Assembly: GCA_904066235.2 (NCBI GenBank)
Contig: CAJFCV020000002.1
Span: forward strand, 3,782,001-3,846,000
Origin: Bursaphelenchus xylophilus
Taxonomy: Eukaryota > Nematoda > Chromadorea > Rhabditida > Aphelenchoididae
Direction of reading: 5' to 3'
Length of the DNA stretch: 64,000 bases
Positions within the stretch are counted from its first letter, which is position 1, and each line of letters starts with the position of its first letter. Below, piece by piece: positions 11,629 through 24,100 of this stretch. The notes beneath the pieces were generated by a model. That model was not told where the DNA came from and made no database searches. It saw only the letters and a list, made by a program, of their open reading frames with translations. The translations under genes and the position numbers were made by a program.

Positions 11629-13245
11629 ATGCCGGATGTGAACGAGGATGCCGCCAAGACAGATGCTATTGTGAAGATTTTCCAGCAATATTATCAAATC
11701 GCCAGCAATTCCATCAGCAGTCGAACTTCTTTGATCAAGGTAAAATTTTTGCTTGAAAATTAAGTTTTTGCCTTTAGGACGACTCCATTCGAACCAGTGT
11801 CCTGCAACTGGCCGATCGACCCGCCCCGACTGTGGCTTTGTACATCTGTAAGGTTAGTTTGTATTTTTTAGTTGTTTTGTTGGAATTTAGGTGTGAATTT
11901 GAAGACTAATAGAGAGTTTGAGACTGAAGAAGAGGTTTTTTGACCAGTAGATCGTTTTATGTAAACGTAATGCGGTTGCTTGTTGGGGTTTCAGTAATCA
12001 AAACATTTGTCTTGACCAGAAGTCAAGTGTAAAATAAATTTTTGTGTTGCCCCTCCCCGTTTTCCTTCGCAAAAAAATGGACACGCGAGTGCGTGCATGT
12101 CTCTCTCGTCCTGGGCCTGCGGCGAGTGTGGGGGTATAGCTCAGTGGCAGAGCATTCGACTGCAGATCGAGAGGTCCCTGGTTCAAATCCGGGTGCCCCC
12201 TAGTGTGTTTTTTTGGAATTTTGAGTAAAACTATAAAAAGGCGAAGGTAAAGTGAAATGTTTTAGTTGATTATGGTCCTCTCCGATCAGCGGAAGCACGC
12301 CAGATTGCTGGCTGAAGCCGGTTACATCCCGATTTTGGCCCGTTACACCGAACAAGAACATCTGCCGGTAAAGCTGCTCACGAAATTCCTTCAACTACAA
12401 AATCGACTTATCAACGCTCAGAAAGACTCCAGCAGCGAGGCCAAGCCGGAACCGAGACGTCGCACCAAAGAGTTGGTATTTATCTTACCCGTCTTGACTG
12501 AGGTGAGATTTTTTACTTTTTTTTTGCGTTTTGAAATTTAGATGAAGCCTGAAAGCTGTGATTTTCAGCTCCAACAAGCGTCGATTAGCCAGAACACTCT
12601 GCAAAAGATCAAGGGAATGGTCTCCCTCTCGTTTAAATTGAATGAAGACAGTTCGAAGAGCCATTGTGTCATCAGATGCCTTCTTCATGTTGAACCGAAG
12701 GTAGGAGAAGATTTTTTGATCAAATTAGAATACAAGGTTATGTGACATGAGGATGGAATCTTATTAGAGAAGCTGGCATTACGAGTTTCGTCGAAAATTT
12801 GAAATTTTTACCTTGTTTTAGGTTTGCTGGACATCCAAAATTAAAAAATTAAATTCTTTATAAAGTTTTTGTTTTTTCGATAGGGCAATGGTCGTCGTAC
12901 AACAAATATATCTTGTTCTTACTGAGAGAATGGTTTATTTGTATTTAGCGGCTTTAATTTTTCTCTAAATTTAATCATTTTTCGTTTCTTCAGCAAATTT
13001 CGGACCAAATTTTGAAGAGCGGCTTCGAGGAGTGCGGATACCTCCACACCAACGAGAACGGAACGAAAGAAGTCTTTACCTTCTACAAAGACACCGAAAC
13101 CCCCGCTGAAATCGACGATGGCTTCCCGCAGTATCTGGACGAAAATATTGTCGCCTTTGACCCGAAAACTGCCCTTGCCACAAGCGACTGCAAACAAGGC
13201 CCGGGATGGCTGTCCTCCGCCAAACAACTTTTTGGCTTCTGGTAG
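11629..13245 (+). CDS. ARMC1: ARMC1 homologue (armadillo-like, mitochondrial outer membrane associated)
   Basis: Exons 11629-11739, 11778-11852, 12266-12502, 12542-12700 and 12994-13245 are all in phase 0 and give 277 residues, against about 282 for human ARMC1. The N-terminal half has the armadillo-like helices (VLQLADRPAPTVALYIC, DQRKHARLLAEAGYIPILAR). The C-terminal half matches ARMC1: TKELVFILPVL, LQKIKGMVSLSFKL, a DTETPAEIDDGFPQYLDE segment and the terminal GPGWLSSAKQLFGFW, like vertebrate WLSTAANFL..SFYW. In mammals ARMC1 binds mitochondrial outer-membrane and MICOS-linked proteins and affects mitochondrial distribution; that role is carried over by homology only. A TTTTCAG acceptor ends at 11591, upstream of the ATG. 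A tRNA-Cys gene lies in intron 2 on the same strand. Confidence 0.85.
12130..12201 (+). tRNA. tRNA-Cys (anticodon GCA)
   Basis: The cloverleaf is complete. Acceptor GGGGGTA pairs with TGCCCCC, with discriminator T as usual for tRNA-Cys. The D arm is GCTCAGTGGCAGAGC. The anticodon stem TTCGA/TCGAG encloses loop CTGCAGA with anticodon GCA. The T arm is CCTGG-TTCAAAT-CCGGG. A and B boxes are intact, and a run of seven T follows about 5 bp after the 3' end as a Pol III terminator. There is no intron. It lies inside intron 2 of the ARMC1 homologue. Confidence 0.96.
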
Positions 13246-14061
13246 AGATGAGAGAAGAGTTATGCACCGATGAGTCTACAGCAAGATGATCTAGCTATAT
13301 TATTTTAGATATTAGTGTATGAAGTATAATATTCTCCGAAATCAAGTGATTTTTTTGATGTTTTGTACGAATTTTTGAGTTGTTTTTGTTGTAAAAGGCA
13401 TGTATTTTGAACCCAGAGGAAGATGAGAATATTATTTATCGAAATGTTTTGTTTGTCGGCTGTTTTCATGTTGTACTTGGCACTTTTTTTTATTTTATTC
13501 GACATTTTTGGATATTAAATGGTTACCGTTGATGATTTTTGGTGTTGATGAGATTGTAAAGCGTCATTGAAGAGTAGGGAGGTCGGCTAGACCCCGGCGG
13601 AACACCCGATTTATCTGCAGATTGGGTTTAAGCCCGAACAAGGTCAAGCGGAGATATTACAATCAAGAAATAGCTAATTTTTCGGGCCGATTTGGTTGAT
13701 AAGTTGGTTTATTGTGGGGTTTGGGGAAATGAAGGGTGGTAGGATAACTTTTTGGACTAAAAAACGCAGAGTTTTGGTGCTGAAAAATTATTTTTTTTGC
13801 AAATTTGATGACAAAAAAAGATTACTCAATATCTCAGCTACGTTTAGGAAGCCAAACCTAGATTTTTTACGGATTGCTACAAAAGGCATTGAGAGTATTG
13901 AGGCGAGATTTTAAGAAAATCATGTACTTGTACCTTGAGCTATTGCTATTTGAAAAAGTTGGTCTCAAAGATGTGAAATTTTTTTTGTATATTAAAAAAA
14001 CATTTTTTTGCTGACGTGGCCTTAAAACCAATTGAAATGAGCAAAAGACATTTATTACCAT

Positions 14062-15298
14062 TATTTCCATAACGTGCATGGACATTTGTCGCGCCCCGCA
14101 CCGTGCACAAAAAAACCCATCTTGCACCGTGCGTTTCACCTTTTTTTGTTTTTTTGCACTGTGCGGCGAAATATCGCTGCGACAAGAGCAAGGTTCAGTT
14201 ACGTCGCAAATTTGCACTGTGCAAACGAATTCCATCGATTGCGACCCACGTCAAAATAAAAGTGAAAAAACAAAGAACCTCGGATCATTGATTTTTGACG
14301 AAATGTCGCTGAATTATCGAGTCACAAAAGAAAACTTTCCCAGAGAATTTCGAGAAAAATGTTTTTTCGAAGAGGAAAACAATTTTTCAAGCTCGATAAT
14401 TCTGTGGCACTTCGCAAAAAATCAATGATCCGAGATTCCTTGTTTTTTCAATTTTCTGAAAGAATTGTTTTGACGTGCGACCCCGCATCGATTGCGACCC
14501 AGCATCGATTGCGACCCCGCATCGATTGCGCCCCAAAATGGGGTAAAGCGACCCCGGGATGAAAATTCCTTGATTCTCTTCGGGAAAAACTTGCTTTAGG
14601 GGTTTTCGAGGGTGCTGATTTCGAAAATGATGTTCATTTTTCCTCTAGTATTACATAGTACTGTCTGATACTATATAGTACGAAGTGAAAATATCGCTTT
14701 TGACGTTAAATACTCGGTTTAGGGGTTTTCGAGGGTGCTGATTTCGAAAATGATGTTCATTTTTCCTCTAGTACTACATAGTACTGTCTGATACTATATA
14801 GTACGAAGTCAAAATATCGCTTTTGACGTTAATGGTGTTGGTTTGATGCTTAGTACTCTTCAAAAACACGTTTTAAAGACTTGGTGCTATATAGTACTGT
14901 CTGATACTATATAGTACGAAGTCAAAATATCGCTTTTGACGTTAATGGTGTTGTTTTGAGCAATCGATGCGAGGTCGCAATCGAGCGGGGTCGCAATCGA
15001 AGGATTCCTGTGCAAACGGCTTTTTTTTCAGTTTGCACTGTGCGAAAACAGAAAAATTCACTGTGCGTCGGCGACAAGCGTGGGAAAAAAGTTCAAAATG
15101 GGCATTTTGCCGCGGTCCGCACGATGCACAAAAAAGACCCCATTTTGCACGGTGCTTTTTTTGTCTTCGCACAGTGCAAACGGGTTTTTTATGGTTTGCA
15201 CTGTGCGAAAAAAGAAAAAAATGCACTGTGCGTTGGCGACAAGTGTGGGAAAAAGCTCAAAATGCGCTGTGCGTAAGCGAAAAGATGTCCATGCTTTT
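14062..15298. mobile_element. long GCACTGTGC-type foldback element
   Basis: Left end TATTTCCATAACGTGCATGG and right end GATGTCCATGCTTTT are inverted, like the ends of the element in kinase intron 3. The two flanks carry GCACTGTGC-type motifs, then CATCGATTGCGACCCC-type short tandem repeats (14476-14540, inverted at about 14958-15000). The centre is a tandem array with TACTATATAGTA palindromes. No transposase frame was seen. Confidence 0.7.
14594..14955 (+). repeat. 124-bp tandem repeat with TACTATATAGTA palindrome
   Basis: Two nearly identical 124-bp units begin at 14594 and 14718 (TTTAGGGGTTTTCGAGGGTG). A third partial copy from about 14885 keeps only the part with ACTGTCTGATACTATATAGT and the CGCTTTTGACGTTAA tail. 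Confidence 0.9.
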
Positions 15299-15809
15299 CT
15301 CCCAAAAAAAAAATCAAAATTCCGAAAAAAAAGTTTATTTTTTTCAATTCAGAATTTCGAAACCCCTTCAAAAAATGGTGTTCTTTACCACTTATTTACT
15401 CAGTGTCAAAGTAGCCCGCATTCTCAACGCCTCGTTGCGGTCGTTAGCCCGCGTTTTTCACTGAAAAAGCCGTCTTATCCCGCAACTTTCTCGGCGTTTC
15501 CCAACGCTTCACAAAAGGCGAAATGAGTGGTGTGAATCGCCCGTGAAAGTGGGAGAAAACGGTCTCTTTCCGCCCCTCGACTCCTGATTTTTCGCTCCGT
15601 TTGCTGTTATGTAGTTCGCCCGTCTCGAACGAGCGGTCTTTTTGTTGTGCAAAGATTGCGAAAATCCAGGGGGAGAGATGTTTTTTGGTTTTTGAGAAAA
15701 ACATTCATTGCCTGTGGGCAGATTGGGATCAAAGAGTGAAAAATGGAAAAATGATGATTTATGGGCGATTTTTGAAAATTTTTGTTGAATTTTGAGATGA
15801 AATAATTTT

Positions 15810-16290
15810 TTCATTTTATGCCCTGGGGGGAATGGGGTGATTTTCATTTTTGAAAACGATTTTTTTCGTAAAAATTGAATAGTTTTGTTTCGATTTACAT
15901 AATTTTGAGATCAAATTTAAGATTTTTTGGTTTATGCCCTAGGGGTAAATGGGGTTTTTTCAGTTTTGAAAATGGTATTTTCGTAGAAATTTGAATAATT
16001 TTGAATAAATTTATATAATTTTGAGACAAAATAAAAAATTTAGTTTATGCCCTTAGGGGAAGTTAATTTTTTTTTGATTTTTTAAGCGAGTCTTAACAAA
16101 TTTCATGCCTTATCTTTCACATATTTGACCTAATTTTGGCTTCGGAATCAAGATTTTTGATCTTTGCCCTAAGGGGAATTTTACAGTTCTTATTATTTTC
16201 AAAGTGATTTTTGATTTCTAATCATTTGATTTTGTCTAAATTTTGCTCCGAAATTGTGGTTTATAAATTTTATGACCTCAGGGGAAAACG
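15810..16290 (+). repeat. degenerate tandem array with TTATGCCCT..GGGG core
   Basis: Five diverged units are marked by a short core (TTTATGCCCTAGGGGTAAAT and variants) near 15815, 15932, 16045, 16163 and 16266, a spacing of roughly 103-118 bp. The sequence between cores is AT-rich and only loosely alike. Confidence 0.65.
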
Positions 16291-18128
16291 CGCTTTTAAC
16301 ATTAGAAATTATTTTTGAGGTAAAACTTGGACAATAGATTGATTTTTCACATTTTCCAAGCAAAACGTTTAGTAAAAATCTATTAAAATTTTCCCAAAGA
16401 TGTCGCAATCCCCTATGTAAAATATCACGAAATATTTTTCCGCCCTTTTTGATTTCCGTCTCACATTCCTCAATTCTTCTTCCACGCCGTCTCCCTCTTA
16501 ACCTCCCCTGTTTGTTCTCCTCGCCTTTTTCACGGTCTCTCAAATCAAATCAACGGTCAGTTTTCGCGAAATCAACAGTTTTTCGGAGGTGGAAATTCGA
16601 TCGTGCAAATCGTTGAGGTTTTCTCGCCTTTGACTCCGGTCTTTTCAAACCCCTGGATTGAATTGGAAGAAAGTTGCTTTTCAAAGTTTGCTTAAAGGTG
16701 TTGAATAGGGGTTTAGAAGAGGGTAAAGAGCTTTATCATCGCGCTGTCTGAGTTTTAAATGTGATTAAAAGTGTTGTCTGAGGTGGGAAGTGCAACTTTG
16801 ACGAGAAACTTTGTTTTTCAAATTATCAAGGTCCTACGACTTGGTTTTTTCAAAATTGTGTGTGCTTTGTTGTCCCATTTTTCACAAATAATTCCACGGA
16901 CTTTATGGCGCGACTGGTATTCAGGATTGACTAAATTTCGCAATGCCTATCAGCCTTTTTGATTACTTTTTTACTCTTCTCTTCCTCTTTGCTCACAATT
17001 TCCTTCTGCATTTTTTATTGTTTTTCCCCCGACCACCTGGTCCACATTTGTTGTTCTTTTGCGTCCAGTCGTAAAAAAATGCCGTAATTCTCCGTATGAT
17101 CTTTTCTGGCGAAAGATTGACAAATTGGCTCAGTTTGAGCATGATCTAGAATATTTTTTTGGAATTTTGACAGCATCAGATGTGTCCGTTAAGATTAGTA
17201 ATGCGATCTATGGGTGGTGAGAGACACGTTGACCAATCTATTAACTGGGAGAATATGATCGGTCAGACCGGTAAAAATTTTTTTGACATCAGTCTGTCGG
17301 GAAAATAATGGGGATTTTCGCAGCAAAAATCTTTGCTTTCCGCGGGCCCCGCGCTCTCGGCAAGGTTCGTTCAATATGCCGGCGGCAAAGCGCCATCTAA
17401 ACCTTCAGGGAATGGTTTGTAGCCTATCTACAAAGTGTGTGCAAAACCTAATAAAAGCTGATTTTTTTCATCGAACATCTACCGACTAAAAAACTTCTAC
17501 CAGCAAAAAATGGGCTCTCCAAGAACATCTGGTCCCTCCAAAATTACAAGCCTCTTATCTCTGCCAGTTGGTTTGATTAACCTTTTCCTTCAGAACCCTC
17601 AGTTATACTGGTCTTTCCAGAAAGTGCGTAGACTCTACGAACGGACCAGTATTCTATTTTTATTTTTTTTGTCTTTTCTCAGACAATTTTTTAAAAATCG
17701 GACATTGATTTTTACATGTGTTACTTGTCAAACATCAAAAAAATCCTTTTTTCTAAACTTTTTTATTTTCAGCTTGGGCCACTCGTAACATCAAAGGGAA
17801 CTCGAAAATTAATTGGAACATTATTCTGGAATCATAACAAAAAATAAAAAAATCAGAAAATCCAGATTATATCGGAACGTTTTCGGAAAAAAAGAGACCA
17901 CTCGGCGATTTCACGGACTCATATTTTCAGTGTTATTTCGAATGACACAACACGAGGTGAGCTGTCGCCAAAGTTGGGAGGACTATTTTTTATTTTCTGA
18001 CAGGGTTTTTGGGATTTTTTTTTGTTTATTGTAAGCAGATTGTTTCCTGCCCTTTCAGGTTGATTTGGCAGAAAAAAAATTAGATCATTACCGGTAATTT
18101 TCGGTATTTTAAAATTTTTAATTTTCAG

Positions 18129-21100
18129 ATGGCACCAAAACCAAACGAAGGGGTCGCCGATGATAAACGTGAGCTCAGATTTGAATTTTCAAAAAATTTT
18201 GGCGTTTAATTTTTGGCAAATTTCGAAAAATTTTAAAGTGAAATTGGTTTATTCAATAAATTTTTTTGTTTTCAGCTCTCGATGAAGCCGAAAGATCGCT
18301 TCTCAACAAGCTGATGCATCAAAAACTGGTCGAGTTGAATGAAGGAGAAGTCGAAATCAGTCTCAAAAATGACCCAAAATCTCCACTGTACTCAACGCAG
18401 ACTTTTGAAGGGCTGGAATTGTAAGTGAAAAATTAATTTTCAAATTTCTTTATTTTTTATTTCGTTTTTTAATTTTTTTTTGTAATTTTTTTTTAAATAT
18501 TTTTTATTTTTTTTATTAATTTGAACAAAAATTCTTTAATTTTATTTATTAAAAAATTTTTTTAAATACTTTTTTAATATTTGTTATTAAAAAAATTAAA
18601 ATTTTTATTATGCTTTTTTGTTACTATAATATTTTTTTAATCAAAATAAAATTGTTTAATTTAAAAAAAATTTTTGGACATTTTTTATTAATAATTTTTT
18701 ATTAATTAAAATAAAAATTCTTGAATATTTTCACAATTTTTAACATTTTTGATTACTATTTTTTATTTAAAAAAATTAATTTTATTATGCTTTTTTGCTA
18801 TTATTTTTTTTAATCGAAAACATTTATTATTATTTTTATTATTATTATTCTTTTCAGAAAAAAGCCATTAATTGCGGCGATTTACGAAATGGGATTCCAG
18901 CAGCCATCCAAGATTCAAGAGGCCTCTTTGCCCCTCTTGTTGGATCCGCAATGGTATGTGGTTTTGAATTTTGTTTGTTGCGATTTTAAGAGATACTCAA
19001 TACAACAAAAAAAAAATATTTTTTTTCAGCCCAAGCGACCTGGTTGCCCAATCTCAGAGTGGAACTGGAAAAACAGCGGCATTTTTGCTGACAATGTTGC
19101 ATCGGCTGGACCCGAAACTTCAAATTCCTCAATGTCTTTGCGTTGCTCCGACGTTCGAATTGGCTCTGCAGATCGGAGAAGTGGCCAAGAAAATGGCCAA
19201 ATATTTGGAGACGGTCAAAATCAAAGTGCTGGTCAAAGGAGAAATTCGTGGGTTTTAGAAAAATAAAAAATAGTAACAAATAAAAAATAAAATTAAAAGA
19301 AAAATTATTAATTAGAACAATCAAAAAAAATAAATAAATAAAAAAATTAAATAAAAAAATATAAAAAATATTATAATTACAGTAATCAAAAAAAATAAAT
19401 AAATAAATTAATTAATTAATATAAAAAAAAATAAAACGATTAATAAATAATAACTCTTAAAACTTTCAGCTAGTCCCGACACGATCTTAACGGAGCAAAT
19501 CATCATTGGGACCCCCGGAAAATTGGCCGACTATTTATTCAAATTCAAACTGATCGACGCGAAAAATATTATTTGTTTCGTTCTGGATGAGGCAGATGTG
19601 ATGTTGAGTCAAAAAGGATATAAAGATGTTAGCGTTAAAATTCATAAGTGAGTATTTTAAAAAAATTCAAATATCGCCAAGTGCGACGCACGTCAAACTG
19701 ACATAATCTAAAACAGTTCGGTGAATGGATTGGCAATTTGCCAAAAAAAGACGCGAAAAAACGTTTCGTTGGGGAAGAAATGGGGAATTTTTGGGGCGAG
19801 AGAGTACGCTTTTGCGTGTCTTTTTTTCTCTCTTTCTCTGCAAAATCAAGACGAAGTGTAAAAAACCGATAGCGAAGAGTCTATTCCGGTCACCGGACTC
19901 CTCAGTTTGACGTGCTCAGATTTTGATGAAACTTGGCACAAATTGAAGATAATTTTTCATAAGATTTATAAAAAAGTCTACGCACTTATTTTCAGTTATA
20001 TCCATTTTTTTCAGCGAAATCATCCTCTCCAATCCGAAATGCCAATGTCTTTTGTTCAGTGCAACATTCACCGACTTGGTCTACAATTTTGCGGAAAGCT
20101 TGATCCCAAATATGGCTGCAATAACGTAAGGGCCTCCTAGACACTTTTTTAGGCCAATATTTTTGGCGCTTTTCAGCCTCCGCCGTCGCGATCAGACCTT
20201 GCCGAACATCCGCCAACTCCTGATCCGCTGCAAGACAAGGGAAGAGAAATACCGCGCAATAGTCAATATTTACAACACACTGACGATTGCCTCGTCGATC
20301 ATCTTCACGTACACCCGAAGCTCGGCCACTTGGCTAGCGGAACAGTTGAAGAAGACGGGCCGAAAAGTCGGTCTTCTTCATGGCGAGATGAGTGCCGACG
20401 AGCGCTCAAATATGGTCAAGAACTTCCAGAACGGCGAGTTTAGGGTGCTGATCACGACGAATGTGTGCTCTAGAGGTGAGTTGGAGAGCTTGGACAAAAA
20501 TTTAAAGAAATTAAAAAAAAATTTTTAGACATCCAAAAAAAATTTTTCTTAGATTTCGAAAAGACTTTAGTCAGATTGAATAAACAATTCTTTAAGGTAT
20601 ATTAGAGTTAAAAGCTTCAAATTTCCTCGAAAAATGGGGAATTTTAGGTCAACAGTTGGAAAAAATGAATAGGGGGGACCATGGCCAAGTTTAGGGAAAA
20701 GAAACCAAAAAATTGCTCGATTTCACTGAAATTTGATATAAAACGCGTTTTATTACAAATCGTAGTTTGGCCCGGACATTGTTAAAATCGGTGTCTCAGA
20801 ATTCAACGAAACTTGGTAGATTTAATCACTGCTAGGCATAGAACATTCGCTTTCTTTATTTTTTCCCAAAATTACCATATGACGGATTACTGTAACTTTC
20901 TTCCTCAAAAAAGATGTGCCCTAATCGTGAAAACGAAGCTGTATTTTAGTGCAAATTGAGTTTAGGCGTATGTTTTCGACCATGTTGAACATTTTTGTAA
21001 TTATCACCAAAAACTAAAAATTACATCTAAGCTATGTTACACTTGAGGCAACATACCATTTCGGGTGTAAAAAGTGCCGTTTTGAGGTGACGCAGATTTT

Positions 21101-24100
21101 GAAACCGGAATATTAAACTTCAAGCCTTGTCTAATAAACCATAAAAATTTCAGAAAAATCAAATGTATAGTTTTTGAGAAATTGGACATTGAATGACTCA
21201 TGTGCAATATCACCTTGACCCGAAAAAAACTGGCATTCTTGGGGTTTTGACCTGACGCAGACTTTGAAAGTTTCCAATACATTTTTATCACATTTTAGGA
21301 GGATTTGGAAAGTTTCAGAGGAAAAAAATGTATAGTTTTCGAGAAATCGGCCAAAATACCTTGTTTTAGGTCATCAGATGCCCGAAAAAACTGGCATTCT
21401 TGGGGTTTTGACCTGACGCAGATTTTGAAAGTTTCCAATACATTTTTATCACATTTTAGGACGATTTGGAAAGTTTCAGAGGAAAAAAATGTATAGTTTT
21501 CGAGAAATCGGCCAAAATACCTTGTTTTAGGTCATCAGATGCCCGAAAAAAACTGGCATTCTTGGGGTTTTGACCTGACGCAGATTTTGAAAGTTTCCAA
21601 TACATTTTTATCACATTTTAGGACGATTTGGAAAGTTTCAGAGGAAAAAAATGTATAGTTTTCGAGAAATCGGCCAAAATACCTTGTTTTAGGTCATCAG
21701 ATGCCCGAAAAAAACTGGCATTCTTGGGGTTTTGATCTGACGCAGATTTTGAAAGTTTCCAATGCATTCTTATCACATTTTAGGAGGATTTGGAAAGTTT
21801 CAGAGGAAAAAAATGTATAGTTTTCGAGAAATCGGCCAAAATACCTTGTTTTAGGTCATCAGATGCCCGAAAAAAACTGGCATTCTTGGGGTTTTGACCT
21901 GACGCAGATTTTGAAAGTTTCCAATACATTTTTATCACATTTTAGGAGGATTTGGAAAGTTTCAGAGGAAAAAAATGTATAGTTTTTGAGAAATCGGCCG
22001 AAATACCTTGTTTTAGGTCATCAGAACACAGAATCGTAGCGGCGCACATTTGATGGAAGCTTTGCAGACAGCGAAAATTCATTGGTCACAATTTGGAGGA
22101 AAAACAGTAACACACTATATTTCGTAAAAAAGGGATGTCAAAAAATTGATCGAATTTTCCAGCAAATTGACCTAAAACAAGGTATTTTGGCCGATTTCTC
22201 GAAAACTATACATTTTTTTCCTCTGAAACTTTCCAAATCCTCCTAAAATGTGATAAAAATGTATTGGAAACTTTCAAAATCTGCGTCAGGTCAAAACCCC
22301 AAGAATGCCAGTTTTTTTCGGGCATCTGATGACCTAAAACAAGGTATTTTGGCCGATTTCTCGAAAACTATACATTTTTTTCCTCTGAAACTTTCCAAAT
22401 CCTCCTAAAATGTGATAAAAATGTATTGGAAACTTTCAAAATCTGCGTCAGGTCAAAACCCCAAGAATGCCAGTTTTTTTCGGGCATCTGATGACCTAAA
22501 ACAAGGTATTTTGGCCGATTTCTCGAAAACTATACATTTTTTTCCTCTGAAACTTTCCAAATCCTCCTAAAATGTGATAAGAATGCATTGGAAACTTTCA
22601 AAATCTGCGTCAGATCAAAACCCCAAGAATGCCAGTTTTTTTCGGGCATCTGATGACCTAAAACAAGGTATTTTGGCCGATTTCTCGAAAACTATACATT
22701 TTTTTCCTCTGAAACTTTCCAAATCCTCCTAAAATGTGATAAAAATGTATTGGAAACTTTCAAAATCTGCGTCAGGTCAAAACCCCAAGAATGCCAGTTT
22801 TTTCGGGCATCTGATGACCTAAAACAAGGTATTTTGGCCGATTTCTCGAAAACTATACGTTTTTTTCCTCTGAAACTTTCCAAATCCTCCTAAAATGTGA
22901 TAAAAATGTATTGGAAACTTTCAAAGTCTGCGTCAGATCAAAACCCCAAGAATGCCAGTTTTTTTCGGGCATCTGATGACCTAAAACAAGGTATTTTGGC
23001 CGATTTCTCGAAAACTATACATTTTTTTCCTCTGAAACTTTCCAAATCCTCCTAAAATGTGATAAAAATGTATTGGAAACTTTCAAAATCTGCGTCAGGT
23101 CAAAACCCCAAGAATGCCAGTTTTTTCGGGCATCTGATGACCTAAAACAAGGTATTTTGGCCGATTTCTCGAAAACTATACATTTTTTTCCTCTGAAACT
23201 TTCCAAATCCTCCTAAAATGTGATAAAAATGTATTGGAAACTTTCAAAGTCTGCGTCAGGTCAAAACCCCAAGAATGCCAGTTTTTTTCGGGTCAAGGTG
23301 ATATTGCACATGAGTCATTCAATGTCCAATTTCTCAAAAACTATACATTTGATTTTTCTGAAATTTTTATGGCTCATTAGACAAGGCTTGAAGTTTAATA
23401 TTCCGGTTTCAAAATCTGCGTCACCTCAAAACTGCACTTTTTACACCCGAAATGGTATGTTGCCTCAAGTGTAACATAGCTTAGATGTAATTTTTAGTTT
23501 TTGGTGATAATTACAAAAATGTTCAACATGGTCGAAAACATACGCCTAAACTCAATTTGCACTAAAATACAGCTTCGTTTTCACGATTAGGGCACATATT
23601 TTTTGAGGAAGAAAGTTACAGTAATCCGTCATATGGTAATTTTGGGAAAAATTAAAGAAAGCGAATGTTCTATGCCTAGCAGTGATTAAATCTACCAAGT
23701 TTCGTTGAATTCTGAGACACCGATTTTAACAATGTCCGCCCCCTGTTAGGCTTAGCTCCAAAGTGTGGCAAAACCTGTTATAAATTTTACATTTTTTGTC
23801 GAATAGACTCTCTTAAATTGTATATTTCAACTTGAAACCTCCAGAAAACCTCAAAATTAAATCAAAAAAGAATCAAAAAAATCAAATTGATTACAAACAC
23901 TTTTCAGGCCTAGACATCCCCTCTGTCAAGCTCGTAGTGAACTACGATCCTCCCGTGACCTTTGAAGAGAACCCTCAACCAGATTATGACACCTATTTGC
24001 ATCGAATCGGGCGGACGGGCCGGTTTGGCAAGGGCGGAATCGCCGTGAATTTGGTGGATTCAGCCAGGGCAGAGGGTTATGTGAGGAAATTTGAGGAGTA

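Larger units (their letters stand above)
13246..18128. other. repeat-rich intergenic region
   Basis: Almost 4.9 kb without a supportable gene. It holds a 1.24-kb GCACTGTGC-type element (14062-15298), a degenerate tandem array (15810-16290), and from 16300 to 18128 AT-rich sequence including the promoter of the helicase gene. A single end of the TCAGTCTG element lies near 17289, and a sequence resembling the end of another element (TTCCAGAAAGTGCGTAGAC) lies near 17608. Short open frames here show no family and no matching splice sites. Confidence 0.6.

Noticed and set aside
10198..15250. Many CACAGTG heptamers, which resemble RAG recombination signals.
   Set aside because: They lie inside repeated TIR elements with TA target duplications, occur in both orientations at irregular spacing, and lack paired nonamers. 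They are internal transposon motifs.
17510..17788. A 92-codon frame starting MGSPRTSGPSK as an upstream exon of the helicase.
   Set aside because: It contains an element-like TTCCAGAAAGTGCGTAGAC sequence and T-rich low complexity, and the helicase already has a family-typical N-terminus from 18129.
21305..23206. Repeated 63-codon frames starting MESFRGKK in both arms of the palindrome.
   Set aside because: They are produced by the 161-bp tandem unit, have no splice context and read into repeat sequence in a different way in each unit. No protein family is seen.
20773..23738. Regularly spaced repeats as a CRISPR array.
   Set aside because: The unit is about 161 bp with no unique spacers, sits inside a spliced eukaryotic gene and is inverted.
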